Shown piece by piece: positions 34,041 through 45,582 of a DNA stretch of 64,000 bases. This DNA comes from Fasciolopsis buskii (Eukaryota > Platyhelminthes > Trematoda > Plagiorchiida > Fasciolidae). A model generated the notes under the pieces. The model saw only the letters and a list, made by a program, of their open reading frames with translations, was not told the origin of the DNA and did not search any database. A program made the translations under genes and the position numbers. Numbering within the stretch: the stretch's first letter is position 1; every line of letters starts with the position of its first letter. Location of the stretch: contig LUCM01000239.1 of assembly GCA_008360955.1 (NCBI GenBank), forward strand, positions 124,125 to 188,124. Direction: 5' to 3'.

Positions 34041-37000
34041 GTTAGTGATGCTGAGTTTATAAATACCTATACAGATCAAATTAGAAAGAAATTTCTTCGT
34101 GTTAAATTCCCAGTGCCATCATTCTCGGAGCACATTTCGCTTCTCCCTCCCGTACGGTTTTGCAGCTTTTAAAACTGTAGACCGAACACTTGATTTATTG
34201 ATTGGATAGAGACATGTTGGGAACCTCGGATTTCTAAACCGAGATCAAACAAGTTCGTTTGATCACAAAACAATGTGACAATAACGAAACATTTCGCGGA
34301 TGAAAGTCACATCTATGAATTTCCCTTCGGCGAATTTCAATAGAACCCAGTTCATCCCTATTTGATTTCCAAACTTGGACCGTTTCTCGCTGAATTCAAA
34401 TTAATGTTTTCACGGTTGAATGAGAAGCAGATTTGTCGGCTTTTGACAAGAAGATAAAACTGTCGGCGTGCTGACTGAAAAAATCGGTGAAATGAATAAT
34501 ACAGACAAACTGTGCATCCCATAAGGGTATTGTTTTAAGTTTGGAGTAATCCGTTCTGGACAATAAAATTAGCGATAAATACAAAAAGTAAATATATGAT
34601 ACATGCATTTGTATACATGTGCTAATATGCAGCTGTGCCGAATTTCCTGTTTCCAGTGTATGCCAATCTGGCGATTCAAATTGTAAATGGGTGCGTGAAA
34701 TGAATTAAGCTTTAGGTTCAAAGTCTTCTCGGCTAAATCTCTGACTCCGTTAGACCAAAAACTATCCAGATTGAACTTGTATTGTTCTTTCTCGTCGTGC
34801 ATTATGATTCCTTGTAGCTAGTACGTGTTTCAATATTGCAGTGGCTTTCTTCTTCCACTTTTGATTGACAGCTCACTTACCCTGGTTCACAGATTCGATT
34901 TGGTGTGTAGCCTTTTATCTAGCCTCTGTTTTACATGTTCTTTTAGTTCCCTTGTCTTCTAGTTATTTGGAGCGGTCTATGAGCAACGGCCGCTCGTTGA
35001 GTTAGCAGCACCCTTGCAGTCAATTCTGATTTATTCCTGATGCATGGTAGAATGTTCCTTCTGTTTAATCATGCCCTTTGGCTAGTTGCCTTGCTATGGC
35101 TCGTATTCCAAAATTCCTCTGATAGTCGTCTTTCTTCAAGATCTTGAAGGGTTGGATTTCTTCATCCTTTATGCGGCCTTGGGTTTCGACAGTCGTGAAC
35201 AGGTTTTGGAAGCGTGACGTTTAGTGGTTATATCCGTGTTCCCGATGGACGCGAGTAATTATTGCTACCTCCATTAAAAGTCGAAATTCGGTACAGCTGG
35301 TGCTTCATCCAAAGCCGAGACTGTCACAATGGACTTCAGTCAAAAGGTATTAAGGTGCATTATATTTTTATATTGGATTACAGTATTGACATATCGCAAA
35401 GTTACGGACTGTTTTGGTTGAATGACCAACTTTGGAATATTTCAGCTCCTACTTTGCGGGTACGAAAGTCGGTCAAATTTACCACTTATGAGCAAACATG
35501 TTGCTATGACCGCCGTTGTACGTTGCTGCTTTAGTAATATTAATAACAATATTAAAGAGAGTGAATACCAGAACGTAGAAAAGCAAAAGATAAAATAACA
35601 TTACGTTTTTCGCTTCACTGCAGATGTTTTCTAAATAACTAGAGAGGTATAATTGTAACCATTCCGATGGGTGAACTCTATGGAAACCTGAAATAATCGT
35701 ACCATTCACAGGTGCGTTCTACCCATTCAAGATTAACAATGCTAGTCATTTGAATGAGCAATTAGTGTCAGATTCTGTAGTAAATGAACATAAGAATACC
35801 AGACGTATCTAAAAATGTTCGCCTTTTTTGCAACTGAATTCATTCAGTCCTAATGCAAAAAAACGATTTAAGTTAGAAGCGATCACACCATAATTCCACA
35901 GCACAAGTGGTTTTGGTTGAAACCGGCAAACATCAGTCATATGAAGTATGACGAAGTTGTCGATTAGATGCTACTGCCAATGTCGTTTTTCTGGTAGCAG
36001 AATAAAAAGCAGCAAAAAATCAATAAATAAATTGCAGTTGATTGATAACGTCAGATAAGTAACTTATAAATGCAACTAAGTTGAATTCGCATTAATAACA
36101 TGTTATCAAGACATCACCCCGCTTCTCGCTTCATTATGCCAGCAAATACGTTCGGAGTCTTTAAATTCAGTTCGATGAATTATTGCTAGCATGCATATGT
36201 CTAACTGTCACCAATTAATCACGTATCGGCAAAGAGGTAAATGAATATAAACTAAAATTAATTATTTCACAATAGCTGCCAACAGTCAGTCGATTAAGAT
36301 AAATAATTATCCATAAAAAGTTGAAAAGACGGTGATATTTTGAATTAGCGACGAACGGCTTGTAATAAAATACAAAAATAGCAAAGACTATTCGTGAATT
36401 AGTAATTGTCATTAAATAGACTAGGTATTACCTAATGTTGCTCACTGAACGATACTTCCACATCACTGGTTTTTTCGATCAAACCGGAAAGTAGTTATGT
36501 TTGACACATTTTAATCGGGCTATCTGGCTGATTTGTCAGACTTCGTAAACCACGATTTTGTTGCTAAGTGATCACGATTTCTTGTCGCATGATGCCACAT
36601 CGCATTTCCTGCGGGGATCAAATCCTCATGGCCTAGAAATTCATTTCAACATTAAGACTGGGATCACTATCCCACTAGCCACACTATTTCGGAACGATGT
36701 CAAAATTATTCGGAATTGTCCAAACTAGTTGAAAATGTCATTCGGCGGAATTATTGAGATCTCGTCTGAATAGACATGAAACATTGTCTGTTTTCAAGAA
36801 CACTTCTGTGAATACGTAATTCAAGGTGCATCAATTACTTATGCTTTCTTGTACAGTCTGAAAGCAGACTCATTCTTGGGAAATATTCTCAATTTCGAAT
36901 AATTTTGAAATAATCCCGAATGGATTTGAAATAATTCTGATGTAACGAGCGAAACGGGTTGGGGGTCTCTATACAGCTTACGCGATGCTACCTTGCCTAG

Positions 37001-40000
37001 CGGAAATGACAACAAAACCAGTATAAAGCCTCCAGGGTTTCACAGTTTAATTGTGTACCTATTGCTGCCTACCTATGTGCATGCATTTCCCGGGGTGGTA
37101 GGAAGCAAATCTCTTCAAACACACATTCGTTGTCTTCACGGCCGGAGTCAAATGTATCTTGTACAATGTTTTCCCATGCTTCATTTTCTGTCATAATCTA
37201 TTACGAACTTCTTCGAAAACATGCGGTTTGCATCGACGGAGCAAATAACAGTTAACGACTCCCAAGAACGGGATGCTTGTAGTAGTTCAAACGATCGGAC
37301 GAGTCTTTCTGAATTTTCCGCCTCACTGTTATCTTTTGAGTTGGCCGATTTTGTTGAGGAATGAATAAATCTCGGGAAAGCTCCCAGAGGCGGATCATTT
37401 AAGTGCCGCCGTGCACAAAATCGACTTTGTCAGCACTAGACGGGAAAAAATGTGCCGGTTGCATTATCGTATGGAATGCAATAGGCTGATGGATTTGCAG
37501 GTCGGTCAAATGTTGTTTGCAGTGCATCCATAAGTTCTTCGAAAATGAAATCTTCTGAAAATAAACGTTACACTACCCTGGTAAAGATCTCTATAAATAA
37601 CACCAGCACACTAACGGTATTGCTTTTACAAACTGAACTAGTTACAAATGGTCAGTGATAGCTACCTACCAAAATGTGTCGAGGTGTTGAAAGGGCCCTG
37701 TGGCACAATTTCAGAAAAGATCAATAAATGTTCCTCTTAATCTTATTAGCACTTCCGTTTTGCGTGTTTGTTAGAAACACCTCCCAAACTGCGAACAGTG
37801 AACTTTACTAACCAGTATGATACAAAGTACTGTGATTTTTTTAAGTAGTAGATAACCACCTATTCCAATCAGTTGTTTTGTCATCCTGAAGCCGCATTAA
37901 GTTTCATGAAACGGAAGTTTCCAATCCTGACCGGTTTATTCAAAATTTATTTTGCCAAATGCATATCCATAGTGGTCAAGCGCATTTCATGCAATTTGCT
38001 TTGCGACCTTGGGGTGTCCATTCCAAGAGCAATAGCTACATCAAGTAATACACGGGTTTTCTGCACGTCAAATGAATTGGGACTGAATACAAAACAGAGA
38101 ATCACCCGAGACAAAAGCACCAGTGAACACTGGAATAAAATCGCCCATTCGGTGACATCCCACTTCGCAACCATGCGCAGTGGGCTTCGTTCTAAATCTT
38201 GTACGAGTTAGTTATTCAGTGACTTGTCCTGGAGAACCGGTTCGTGTGCTGGCAACAACAGCCAATTTGCCACTCAGCAGCCTGCAAACGCGCACCACAT
38301 CTGCTGACATTTTACCAGGATATAAAATTGTAAGCACGCGATAAATACATAAGACTGTGGAGTGAGGTTTTAACCGCCGGACAATTGGAAGGTGGCAACT
38401 AAGTGATCCGTTTATCAACATAGACCATTCCAGAATGAATTCTTTAAGCTTAAATCCTTTCACTACCAGTGGATTATCCCAGCTAACATGCATCATTTGG
38501 CTTCAACCGTCTTTATTAAAGCCATGCCTCTTTTTCTAGCAATAATAAAGCCGACTGACCTGTTGCTCGGACATGAACGATGCAATCCCAAAGAATATTT
38601 GGACAAGCAAATCAGTAGAGAGCATCGCGGACAATTTGCGGATAGTTATGAAACGTCTAAAAGCATCAAAAGTGCTACACGATTATTCGCACATTCAAAC
38701 GATAATTATCACGGCTATTTTGGGGTAATCATCATTGCTTTGAGTTAGTTTTCCGGGTGATAATGTACTCCGAACTGAGACAGATAAAATGTGTAATTAT
38801 TCATGATCGAGTTTCTAAACACATGTTGGATGACGATAAAGCTTGGGAGTACAGTAGGGAAACGAAACACAACGTCAATGCACAGAGCGTGTATTTCTGT
38901 TTGATACCAAGTTCAAACTGATAACCAGATTCATTGTTCCACTGTCGGAAGGACAAGTAAACAATAGTTTTTTAAACGATCATTTGTGATTTGAAATTCT
39001 GACGTCAGCAGAATACTGTTGTCTTCAACTGCTAATCTTTACAAACCACACATCATTCTTTGGGTACAGTTTGATTTCTCTTGCTCTCCGAACACACAGA
39101 CGCCCATTTTTCAAGCTGCCCTAACTGAAACTCCGTAGAAGTGCTCTTTGAAAAATTCGTATCAGATGACCTATCATTCACTATTCGTCTCCTAATGGTT
39201 GATATCTTCGAGAATAATCGTTCAAACATGTGTTAAAAATCAGTTAAGTATAGTGAAAGCTTAAAGCTTCACAGATTCACAAAAATGGGGACAATCTGTT
39301 TCTGAATTCTGCTCGAAATTCTGACTGCAGATAACACATAGTGATGATGGATCAATAAAATCTGAACTTTGGATGCATTGACCTGCCTGTGAATGTATGA
39401 TGTCATTGAATTACAAAACGATTAGGTAGTCAAATCAACCGGCTCTTTCCACCACGCACCAATTTTGGCAAACTCTACCTCAAGAAACATTATCACATCA
39501 AACTTTTAGCAAAATTCACAAACGGTACTATTATTGTAACAAGCGAGATGATCAGATTATTCACTCAAAATTCCATTTACATCCATCTTCTTGGTATGCC
39601 AAAAAACGCGCGATGCGCTTGCAGTCTGGTAAGCCGTAATCCATATAGCCTATTTGTAAAACACACGGAGACATTCAGCTGATGAGGTGTTTGCTGTCAT
39701 ACAAAGTTTATTCCGGCGACCAAATGGTTCCAGATGTGTTGTCACCATTGGGAACGGTTACCTGAGAAAGGGAGTCGTTGGAAAGGCCAAAAGGTCGTCA
39801 CTTTGTATCGCCCTAGGCGAATTATTTATTTGTTCCCGATCACACATTTTGAACTGGCATTCTATCTGGGAACGTACACAATCTGTTGGACACTAACAAG
39901 TTTCATATTTGCACCCGTCCAGCAATATCTGTCAGGATGAAGTGTATTGGTTTGACCGAATGTTTACGACTAATTAATTTTATCCTACATTTGCCCTAGA

Positions 40001-41366
40001 TGTGAGCATATACTGACCGGGCAGATATTGTTCACTTAAAATATCATTAGAGATAGTCATTTGATGATAAACTGTCATCGTGCGTAAATTTCACTTTAAC
40101 CAGAAATGGGTTGTTGGCCTGCTTGAACATTCAATCTCCCACGGGAACGCAAGACACTAGGGTGAAAAGTACTTCGTTCTCGTCAAGACTTAGCAGGTGA
40201 ACGTGTTTGCGGTATTTCGGATGGGGCGTAAATCTACTCGGGTTGATCAGGTGTGCATCGAACAACCGAGCTTCTGGGCTTTTCTCATAATTGTGCTACA
40301 GAGGAAGACACTACTATACCCCCACTTTCCAATTATTGAATTTCTCACGATCATATGACGTCTGTTGCATCGTTGTTCAGTCTCTTGTTGCCGTACATCA
40401 CTCCGTGAAGCCCATTTTGAGACTAGCTCTGATGGTGCTTCCCAAAAAATACTTAAACACTCAGGCTCCACCTTACAGAAATTGATTCTTTTGTTAGTGA
40501 TATTACAGTTCTGATGATGTCGTTTCCAAAGACTGCTCAAAAGCATAACTCAAAAATATCCAGCGTGTGTTTGAGTATCACCTGGAACGTGCAGAATGTC
40601 ACCAGTTTTGCTATTCTCAATGAGTTTTCAGGAGACGTGTTCTTCGTGAATTATGAACCGTTGCTATGGATTCCATTCACAAATGTTGACTGTTTAAATC
40701 CACATGAGTTAAATGAAGATGGTCATTACCTATGAATTAGTTCAGCACACTAGGATCTACATCAATAAAATCAAGTAAGACGAAGTCGTGGAATTCCCGA
40801 ACAGAACACAGTACCAATTTCACTGAAAAAAATCCTGGCTCCTATGAATCCCCAGGTAAAGTTTATAAATGGTAATCTAATCAGCAGTTACGTGATTGTT
40901 CAGTCAATGTGATAATTTTTCCCCAGGGCAAACGTGCTAATGTCGACTGGCGATGATAATCTTTTATCATCTGCTATCAGACATTGGTTGTTTTTTTGCT
41001 CTACTGAGGGTGATTTTGTATATGTGTTCACTGGATATGTGTGTGCATGGGTCTGTGTTTGTGAAGTAACTGGGAGAGAATTTCATGCTGTCATCCCCGA
41101 GGGCTGCATCGATCCTAATCATAGCACACACACACACACAAAATGTTGTGGGAATGATAGGGCTAAACTCATTTGCCCATCTAGGGGAGTTCAAACCAAC
41201 GAGATGAGAAAATACTGTTTGCACCAGACCTGATAACATATTTTACTGATTCTTCATATGTACTCGACTATATCATCCAACATCTTAATACTTAAATGCT
41301 TCCAAGTGCTTCTCCATCGAAGAGGTCGGAGATTTTGCTTCAGTATGTGTGCTCACAGAGTATTAG
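33953..41366 (+). CDS. Unrecognised multi-exon gene B (whole span, partial)
   Basis: A split gene on +. Supported exons: 33953-34040, 35297-35354, 35384-35459, 37001-37097, 37873-38044, 38540-38724, then less certain ones near 39100-39134 and 39822-39894, then 40509-40707, 40927-41009 and a terminal exon 41344-41366. Phase closes across the first three, across 37001/37873/38540, and from 40509 to the stop; one exon between 35459 and 37001 is not found. The product shows WD/propeller-like or Ig-like beta stretches (SQSYGLFWLNDQLWNIS, LNEFSGDVFFVNYEPLLWIP) and hydrophobic segments (HSLIVYLLLPTYVHAFPGV). A membrane or secreted protein is likely, but I do not recognise it. The first exon is missing. 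Confidence 0.55.
35297..35354 (+). CDS. Exon of gene B
   Basis: Acceptor AATTCGGTACAG (weak tract) and donor TATTAAG/GTGCAT; two bases in, two out, fitting both neighbours: GASSKAETVTMDFSQKVL. Another frame through the same bases (EIRYSWCFIQSRDCHNGLQS) also looks protein-like, but it does not join the next exon in phase. Confidence 0.45.
35384..35459 (+). CDS. Exon of gene B
   Basis: Very good acceptor (TTTTTATATTGGATTACAG) and donor TTGCGG/GTACGA. 76 bases; the only open frame reads IDISQSYGLFWLNDQLWNIS and APTLR. The intron before it is only 29 bases, at the limit known for flatworm micro-introns, so the boundary with the previous exon needs transcript support. Confidence 0.55.
37001..37097 (+). 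CDS. Exon of gene B
   Basis: Acceptor GATGCTACCTTGCCTAG and donor GGGGTG/GTAGGA. One base in, phase 0 out: GNDNKTSIKPPGFHSLIVYL then LLPTYVHAFPGV. An alternative start at 37036 (after GCCTCCAG) keeps the same frame. Contains an NKT sequon and a hydrophobic stretch. Confidence 0.5.
37873..38044 (+). CDS. Exon of gene B
   Basis: Acceptor CACCTATTCCAATCAG and strong donor ACATCAA/GTAATAC. 172 bases, phase 0 in, one base out: LFCHPEAALSFMKRKFPILT, then GLFKIYFAKCISIVVKRISC and LCDLGVSIPRAIATS. Joins 38540-38724 in phase. Confidence 0.62.
38540..38724 (+). CDS. Exon of gene B
   Basis: Acceptor GCCTCTTTTTCTAG and donor TTTGGG/GTAATC. 185 bases, two bases in, phase 0 out. Reads IIKPTDLLLGHERCNPKEYL, DKQISREHRGQFADSYETSK and LFAHSNDNYHGYFG: a hydrophilic, strongly protein-like segment. 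One of the best-supported exons in the window. Confidence 0.65.
40509..40707 (+). CDS. Exon of gene B (3' limit uncertain)
   Basis: Acceptor GTGATATTACAG. Two bases in; reads MMSFPKTAQKHNSKISSVCL, SITWNVQNVTSFAILNEFSG and DVFFVNYEPLLWIPFTNVDC. The donor needed for phase with the next exon is CACATGA/GTTAAA, which is poor; GAAGATG/GTCATT at 40721 is an alternative that breaks the phase. The frame is very protein-like, with an NVT sequon. Confidence 0.45.
40927..41009 (+). CDS. Exon of gene B
   Basis: Textbook acceptor (ATAATTTTTCCCCAG/G) and donor ACTGAGG/GTGATTT; 83 bases, one base in and one out: ANVLMSTGDDNLLSSAIRHW then LFFCSTE. A second frame is blocked early by a stop. Confidence 0.55.
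41124..41141. repeat. (CA)n microsatellite
   Basis: Nine CA units, in the last intron of gene B. Confidence 0.9.
41344..41366 (+). CDS. Possible terminal exon of gene B
   Basis: Acceptor GGAGATTTTGCTTCAG, then two bases complete the codon split in exon 40927-41009 and seven residues (CVLTEY after a joining V) run into TAG. Phase and acceptor are good, but so short an exon can be fortuitous, and no AATAAA was seen close downstream. Confidence 0.35.
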
Positions 41367-41444
41367 GTCATCCATTTTGACCACCATTTTGGTATGTGTT
41401 CTGGCACTCGTTTGATCAGTCAGCGATCCGGTCGTCAAAGTATA

Positions 41445-41615
41445 GGTAACCGAGGTTGCAGTGGTCAAGCGGATAAGGTCGCGGCGTTTGGACGTGAAGA
41501 TCGCAGGTACGAATCCTCTCACCACCGGTCAACTTCCCCACTTTGGAGCTCTCTGTTCGTCGCGTACCAATTCCTGCAAAATCATGTGTGGTTTTGTTCC
41601 TTTAATACAGAAATC
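41445..41615 (+). repeat. tRNA-derived SINE (family 1), copy C
   Basis: GTTGCAGTGGTCAAGCGGAT (A box), AAGGTCGCGGCGTTTGGACG, B box AGGTACGAATCC at 41505-41516 (one change from consensus), then CCGGTCAACTTCCCCACTTT and a decayed tail. Same orientation as gene B, just past its possible stop. Confidence 0.8.
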
Positions 41616-41985
41616 AGAAATATGAAAGTTTACAGATGAGAACAAGTGGACTGGTGGACAGCATGAGACGGAGTATCGCCAGGACAACTTCAGTGATTCT
41701 GGAAACTTAACTTTTTGTTTGTTTATAGCAAACGTAACTGTGCTTCTGGTCACCTATTTATGATAACCGATTTAAGATGGTGATTAACTTGGCTAAGCAA
41801 AAAATGGCCTAGAAAAAACAAAGCGGCAAACATTTCTCTTCTAAGGTAGTCGGATTTTGGCTTAGTTTTATCCGCCTTTAATGCTGCTCAATGAAATCTT
41901 CGGGGGTAACTATTGACTGACGGTGTCCTTTTATCAACTCTGATTCCTTGTTTAAGTGGTCATGGGTACAGATTTTATCGACCTA

Positions 41986-42133
41986 TAGAAGAGTGTTCGA
42001 ACTTCTCCCTCTTCTTAGACCGCGGGTGCGAAATTGGAAAATTGTAAGTAACAATGATCTTAAGTGGCTTTAGAGTAGAAGTTCCATCCGAACATTCAGT
42101 TTGCAAACTCTCCCTCGGCCTCTCTATTAGCAA
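41986..42133 (-). CDS. Weak candidate exon on minus
   Basis: Acceptor GGTGCGTTGCTAATAG and a donor TCTATAG/GTCGAT bound a frame reading RESLQTECSDGTSTLKPLKI then VTYNFPISHPRSKKREKFEH. The frame is protein-like but its phase does not join the exon at 42383-42490, so it may belong to a repeat or to nothing. Confidence 0.2.
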
Positions 42134-42382
42134 CGCACCCAGAAGGATTGGGCCACAAAGTGGATTCAACCCAATCTTTCATAGTGCTAATGCATAATAC
42201 AAATGCCCAACCTACCGGAGTTTGTGATTTTGCCTACGAACACACATCAAACAGCGCTTTGCACACAAAAACGGCTGACCATGAGTAGCAGTCCACAATA
42301 GTACTAAATCGTCCGTACTTCTTCCGTTCGCCACTTTACTTTGTCGGTGAGTGTATATGCGAAACTGCTTTTCTACATTAAC

Positions 42383-42490
42383 CCGTCGTATTTTTCACAA
42401 TCTGCTATGTACAAATGAAAATGTTTGACGTTCATAATCGCGAAGATTAGACAAACTTCTTGCATCTGGTGACATGATTCTACTTTCGGC
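42383..42490 (-). CDS. Candidate exon of a third gene C
   Basis: Acceptor CCAATTAATTCAG and donor GACGG/GTTAAT on minus; 108 bases, one base in and two out. Reads PKVESCHQMQEVCLIFAIMN then VKHFHLYIADCEKYD. Joins 42699-42803 across a 208-base intron with agreeing phase (making a Met at the junction). Another frame could instead give a terminal exon ending RQTFSFVHSRL and a stop, so the frame is not certain. Confidence 0.4.
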
Positions 42491-42698
42491 CTGAATTAAT
42501 TGGATAAAGGTGACTCTGTGATTCAACTTGCTGTTATTTCTATTAATACAGTTGTAATAAATTGAGCATACGAATTTTAGTATACGATCACAATCCGATT
42601 TAAATAAAGTCGAAGTCTTCAGCCGCAGCATTCCCCGAAATTTGGGGGCTCCAAAACGTCTCGCTGTGTTTTGACGGGATTTTTATTTTGATACTTAC

Positions 42699-42803
42699 AT
42701 TCTTGTCGGACCGTTTTCTCCCAATACATGATCTACTACTGTCACTACGCGAATTTTGCATATCCCTATGCTTCCATCCGACAACCAGCGATTATCCTCA
42801 TAT
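42699..42803 (-). CDS. Candidate exon of a third gene C
   Basis: Consensus donor CAAGAAT/GTAAGTA on minus. With an acceptor at TAACCGGGAG, 105 bases read YEDNRWLSDGSIGICKIRVV then TVVDHVLGENGPTR. The donor is excellent; the acceptor is uncertain, since a better AG (GTAACATTTCAG, near 42850) would include stops in all frames. Confidence 0.42.
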
Positions 42804-43339
42804 CTCCCGGTTAATGCGGACAATTATGCTTTGCGTGAACTGAAATGTTACTTTCTTCGCCCCCTAGGAGTCGATTTTAAGACAACTATTCTCTGCATTT
42901 GACCGCACTGCTTGAGCTTCAACTTTCCAGTCCATCTTCGCTTTCTCCTCCTTGGATAACGTGTTAATCTTTTTTAACCAGGGGTAATTAAAATACGTCA
43001 TCATTCAATTGACACGATCACAAATACAAATCATTCCATCGCCGTGCATTTGCATAGTCGATGGCTCATCCAGACCCACCAGCTTCATCCATCTAGATTG
43101 ACTGATAGGATCCAGGTACTGACTTTTTCTGCAACCAAAAAACAGTACCAACTGTCATACATTTAGTTTCTTTTGACAAGGCGCAGAATAATTTTCACAG
43201 CGTTTACTGGGAACAGTATTCAATCAAACAAAGACAATTTTACAATAGCAATAAACCTGCAGGAAAGCAACTGACTGTTCATATGACTTATTTCACCAAC
43301 TTCAGCAAGAGTATTTCCTTGCCATTTTTTGATCGGTTC

Positions 43340-43455
43340 ACTTCTTTATTATTAATAAAACAACATAGTGCATTATTCTTATGAGCGGGACTGCGGCCAA
43401 AAAAAGCTCCCAAATGGGGAATTCGGTCGTCGATGTGAAAATTCGAACCGGTTAA
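43340..43455 (-). repeat. tRNA-derived SINE (family 1), 5'-truncated copy
   Basis: On minus: GGTTCGAATTTTC (damaged B box, 43438-43450), CCGAATTCCCCATTTGGGAG, GGCCGCAGTCCC, and a tail with TTTTATTAATAA. The A-box half is missing. Confidence 0.65.
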
Positions 43456-43915
43456 ACTATTCTTTGACTGCGGTGTTTGAGAACTTATGAGGACGCTAAA
43501 CCATATGTAGACTGATCAAACGAAGAACTACGGAACCGAAATCTAATATACACCTAACAAGTAGTTGTGAGATCGGTGTGCACTATACTTGGGTGACTGT
43601 TCTACAAACTGCATCTTGTACACAAACCTCAGGTCTTTTAGTAAACCTTACACTCGGGTAGCACCAGACTCAAGTTTTCCTCTTACGAGAGATCAGTTCT
43701 TGTCCCGTTAAATCCAGACGAATCCCTCACGCAAATTCATGTCTTCTTCACGAGATGGTTGCATGTATCAATAATCTTTATCGAGTTTGATGTTTTAAAG
43801 TGGATTTGAAAATATCTTTCCGTAGGTTGTGGGAGTTAATGGGACATGTGCTTTCTCTCCGTGCTTTCTCACCTATGGATGTCGCTGTAGATGGCGTTTG
43901 AACAAACCTAACTCG

Positions 43916-44220
43916 ACAATTCTGAGTCGAAGGCCCTAGCCATTACGTTATCGGGCTAGCTCTGAAAGGCTTGTTGAACGTCACCGCTTGATGTTACACA
44001 TATCCCACACTGATTTGCATGGCTACGGGCCGCTAGCGCAATGCAAGTGACTCTTACTGATAAATGACTTATCTGCAGGTTCGCGCCCCAGTCCGGGTGC
44101 GGTAGATATACACTGTTGATGATTCCTAACAGGGATGAAAGAGCTGTGCAATGCTTCCATATTTTCCTAATGGTGAGTTGAACGATGATATCACATGGTG
44201 AATTATTTCATGAAAACGTT
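43916..44220. repeat. Family-2 repeat, copy 3, internally rearranged
   Basis: Two modules of the family-2 element in opposite orientation. Bases 43916-44085 match the tRNA-like half read on minus (CTGAGTC..AGGC.CTAGCCATTACG), while 44086-44220 match the tail half read on + (CAGTCCGGGTGCGGTAGATA, GATGATTCCTAACAGGGATG, ATGATATCACATGGTGAA). In copies 1 and 2 the halves share one orientation. Confidence 0.65.
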
Positions 44221-44269
44221 CAACCCCTAACTGCTAGCATATATCGATAATTCTGCTTAGCCCTGACGT

Positions 44270-44400
44270 GCGCTGGTTTCGCAGATGTAACACACGTTCA
44301 TTCCGCTTAGAAATTCGGGGTTCAAATCCTGGATGCGACGGAGAATTCGCACTACTGATGGACTGCAGTGAGCGCGAATCTCAAGTCGCGAGTTTCATTA
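44270..44400 (+). repeat. Possible tRNA-like SINE of another family
   Basis: B box GGGTTCAAATCC at 44318-44329, preceded by a TGACGTGCGCTGGTTTCGCA stretch. A related stretch (TGACACGCGCTGGTCGTCAG...CAATCCACTTAGCAG) recurs at about 44681-44730, supporting a dispersed family. Assignment is tentative. Confidence 0.4.
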
Positions 44401-45307
44401 GTTTGAAGTTCATTAGATGATATGAGGTTTGGGCGTGAAAAATGAAGCCCAAAGAACAACTAACTAAGCATACAAAATCTAGTAATACAAAAATGTTTTT
44501 ATGTAAACGGTCTTGTAAATGCAGCACTTAAATTTCCAGTCCGATAACCAATCGAAATATAACGATCTGATGAGGGAAAATTTAATATAAATTGGAGAAA
44601 TTAATCCATGGAACAGAAAACACAAATCGGCTACTTGTGTCACATTAGAAAATTCCTACAGGAGAAATCGTAAGTTCGTGACACGCGCTGGTCGTCAGCC
44701 TACCAAAATTCAATCCACTTAGCAGTCTTGTAACTACAGGACTGACAGACTGGGCGGTATATTTGAGTTACATTAACTTCCTTCACGGATGAAGATACCA
44801 TCCGTTAGCAAACAATTTTTCCTACTCACTCTCGGTTGGCATTGCCAACAGCGCAGTATTTTACGCGGTCCATGGCAGCACACATTCGTATTCCTGTTTT
44901 GCCATCCGACGTCATTGATTAAGCGCGAGCCAACAAGTAGACCAGTTATGCTTTCCAGTTATTTCTTTCTCAACTTTCAATTGCTGATGCAACAGTGCGC
45001 ACAGTTTTCTAAAATTGAACATAAAACCTAAAGGCACCCGAGCTTGGGACATGACATTTAAAGGAGCCACCGCGGTCTCTACTCGATTATTGCTGGTCAT
45101 TATCTTAACTCCGCCTGCTTGCACTTGGCTTAGTGATTAGATTGAACTAGTTTGCACTGAATAATTCGAATATCCCGTGACAATTTTACACAGTTCGGGA
45201 GCTAAGTCTAATTACTTTTAGCTTTATTTTGTAGACCAATACCAAAGCGCACTAATCCCTACGAACACGCAGAAAAATGCACGCGAGCCGAGTCGTTCCA
45301 TATCAGT

Positions 45308-45412
45308 CTCTTAGTGACTACTAACGCTGCTACTACTACCATTGTTGATAGTACAAATACTAATACTACTCTCCCTGACACTACTACCAATACTGGTATT
45401 GGTACCACTAAG
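45308..45412. repeat. Degenerate (ACT)n trinucleotide repeat
   Basis: Rich in ACT/AAT units (ACTACTAACGCTGCTACTAC; AATACTAATACTACTCTCCC), interrupted throughout; an old microsatellite. Confidence 0.65.
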
Positions 45413-45582
45413 GACCGTGAGTTCTAGAGTTGTCCGCAGGAAGCTCTACAGAAGTGACAAAAGCGAGTCCTTTGAAAGGTCGTGTTACCGGGTTTTTAAT
45501 TACTCGCTGATAGTTGCAATCCCGATTAATTTTTCCCACCTATGTTTTTAACTTCTATAAATCATTTGAAATTATTAAGACC

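Noticed and set aside
35483..35528. Short minus exon with donor CATAAGTG/GTAAAT
   Set aside because: It falls immediately beside well-supported + exons of gene B, and the 46-base reading is too short to stand alone.
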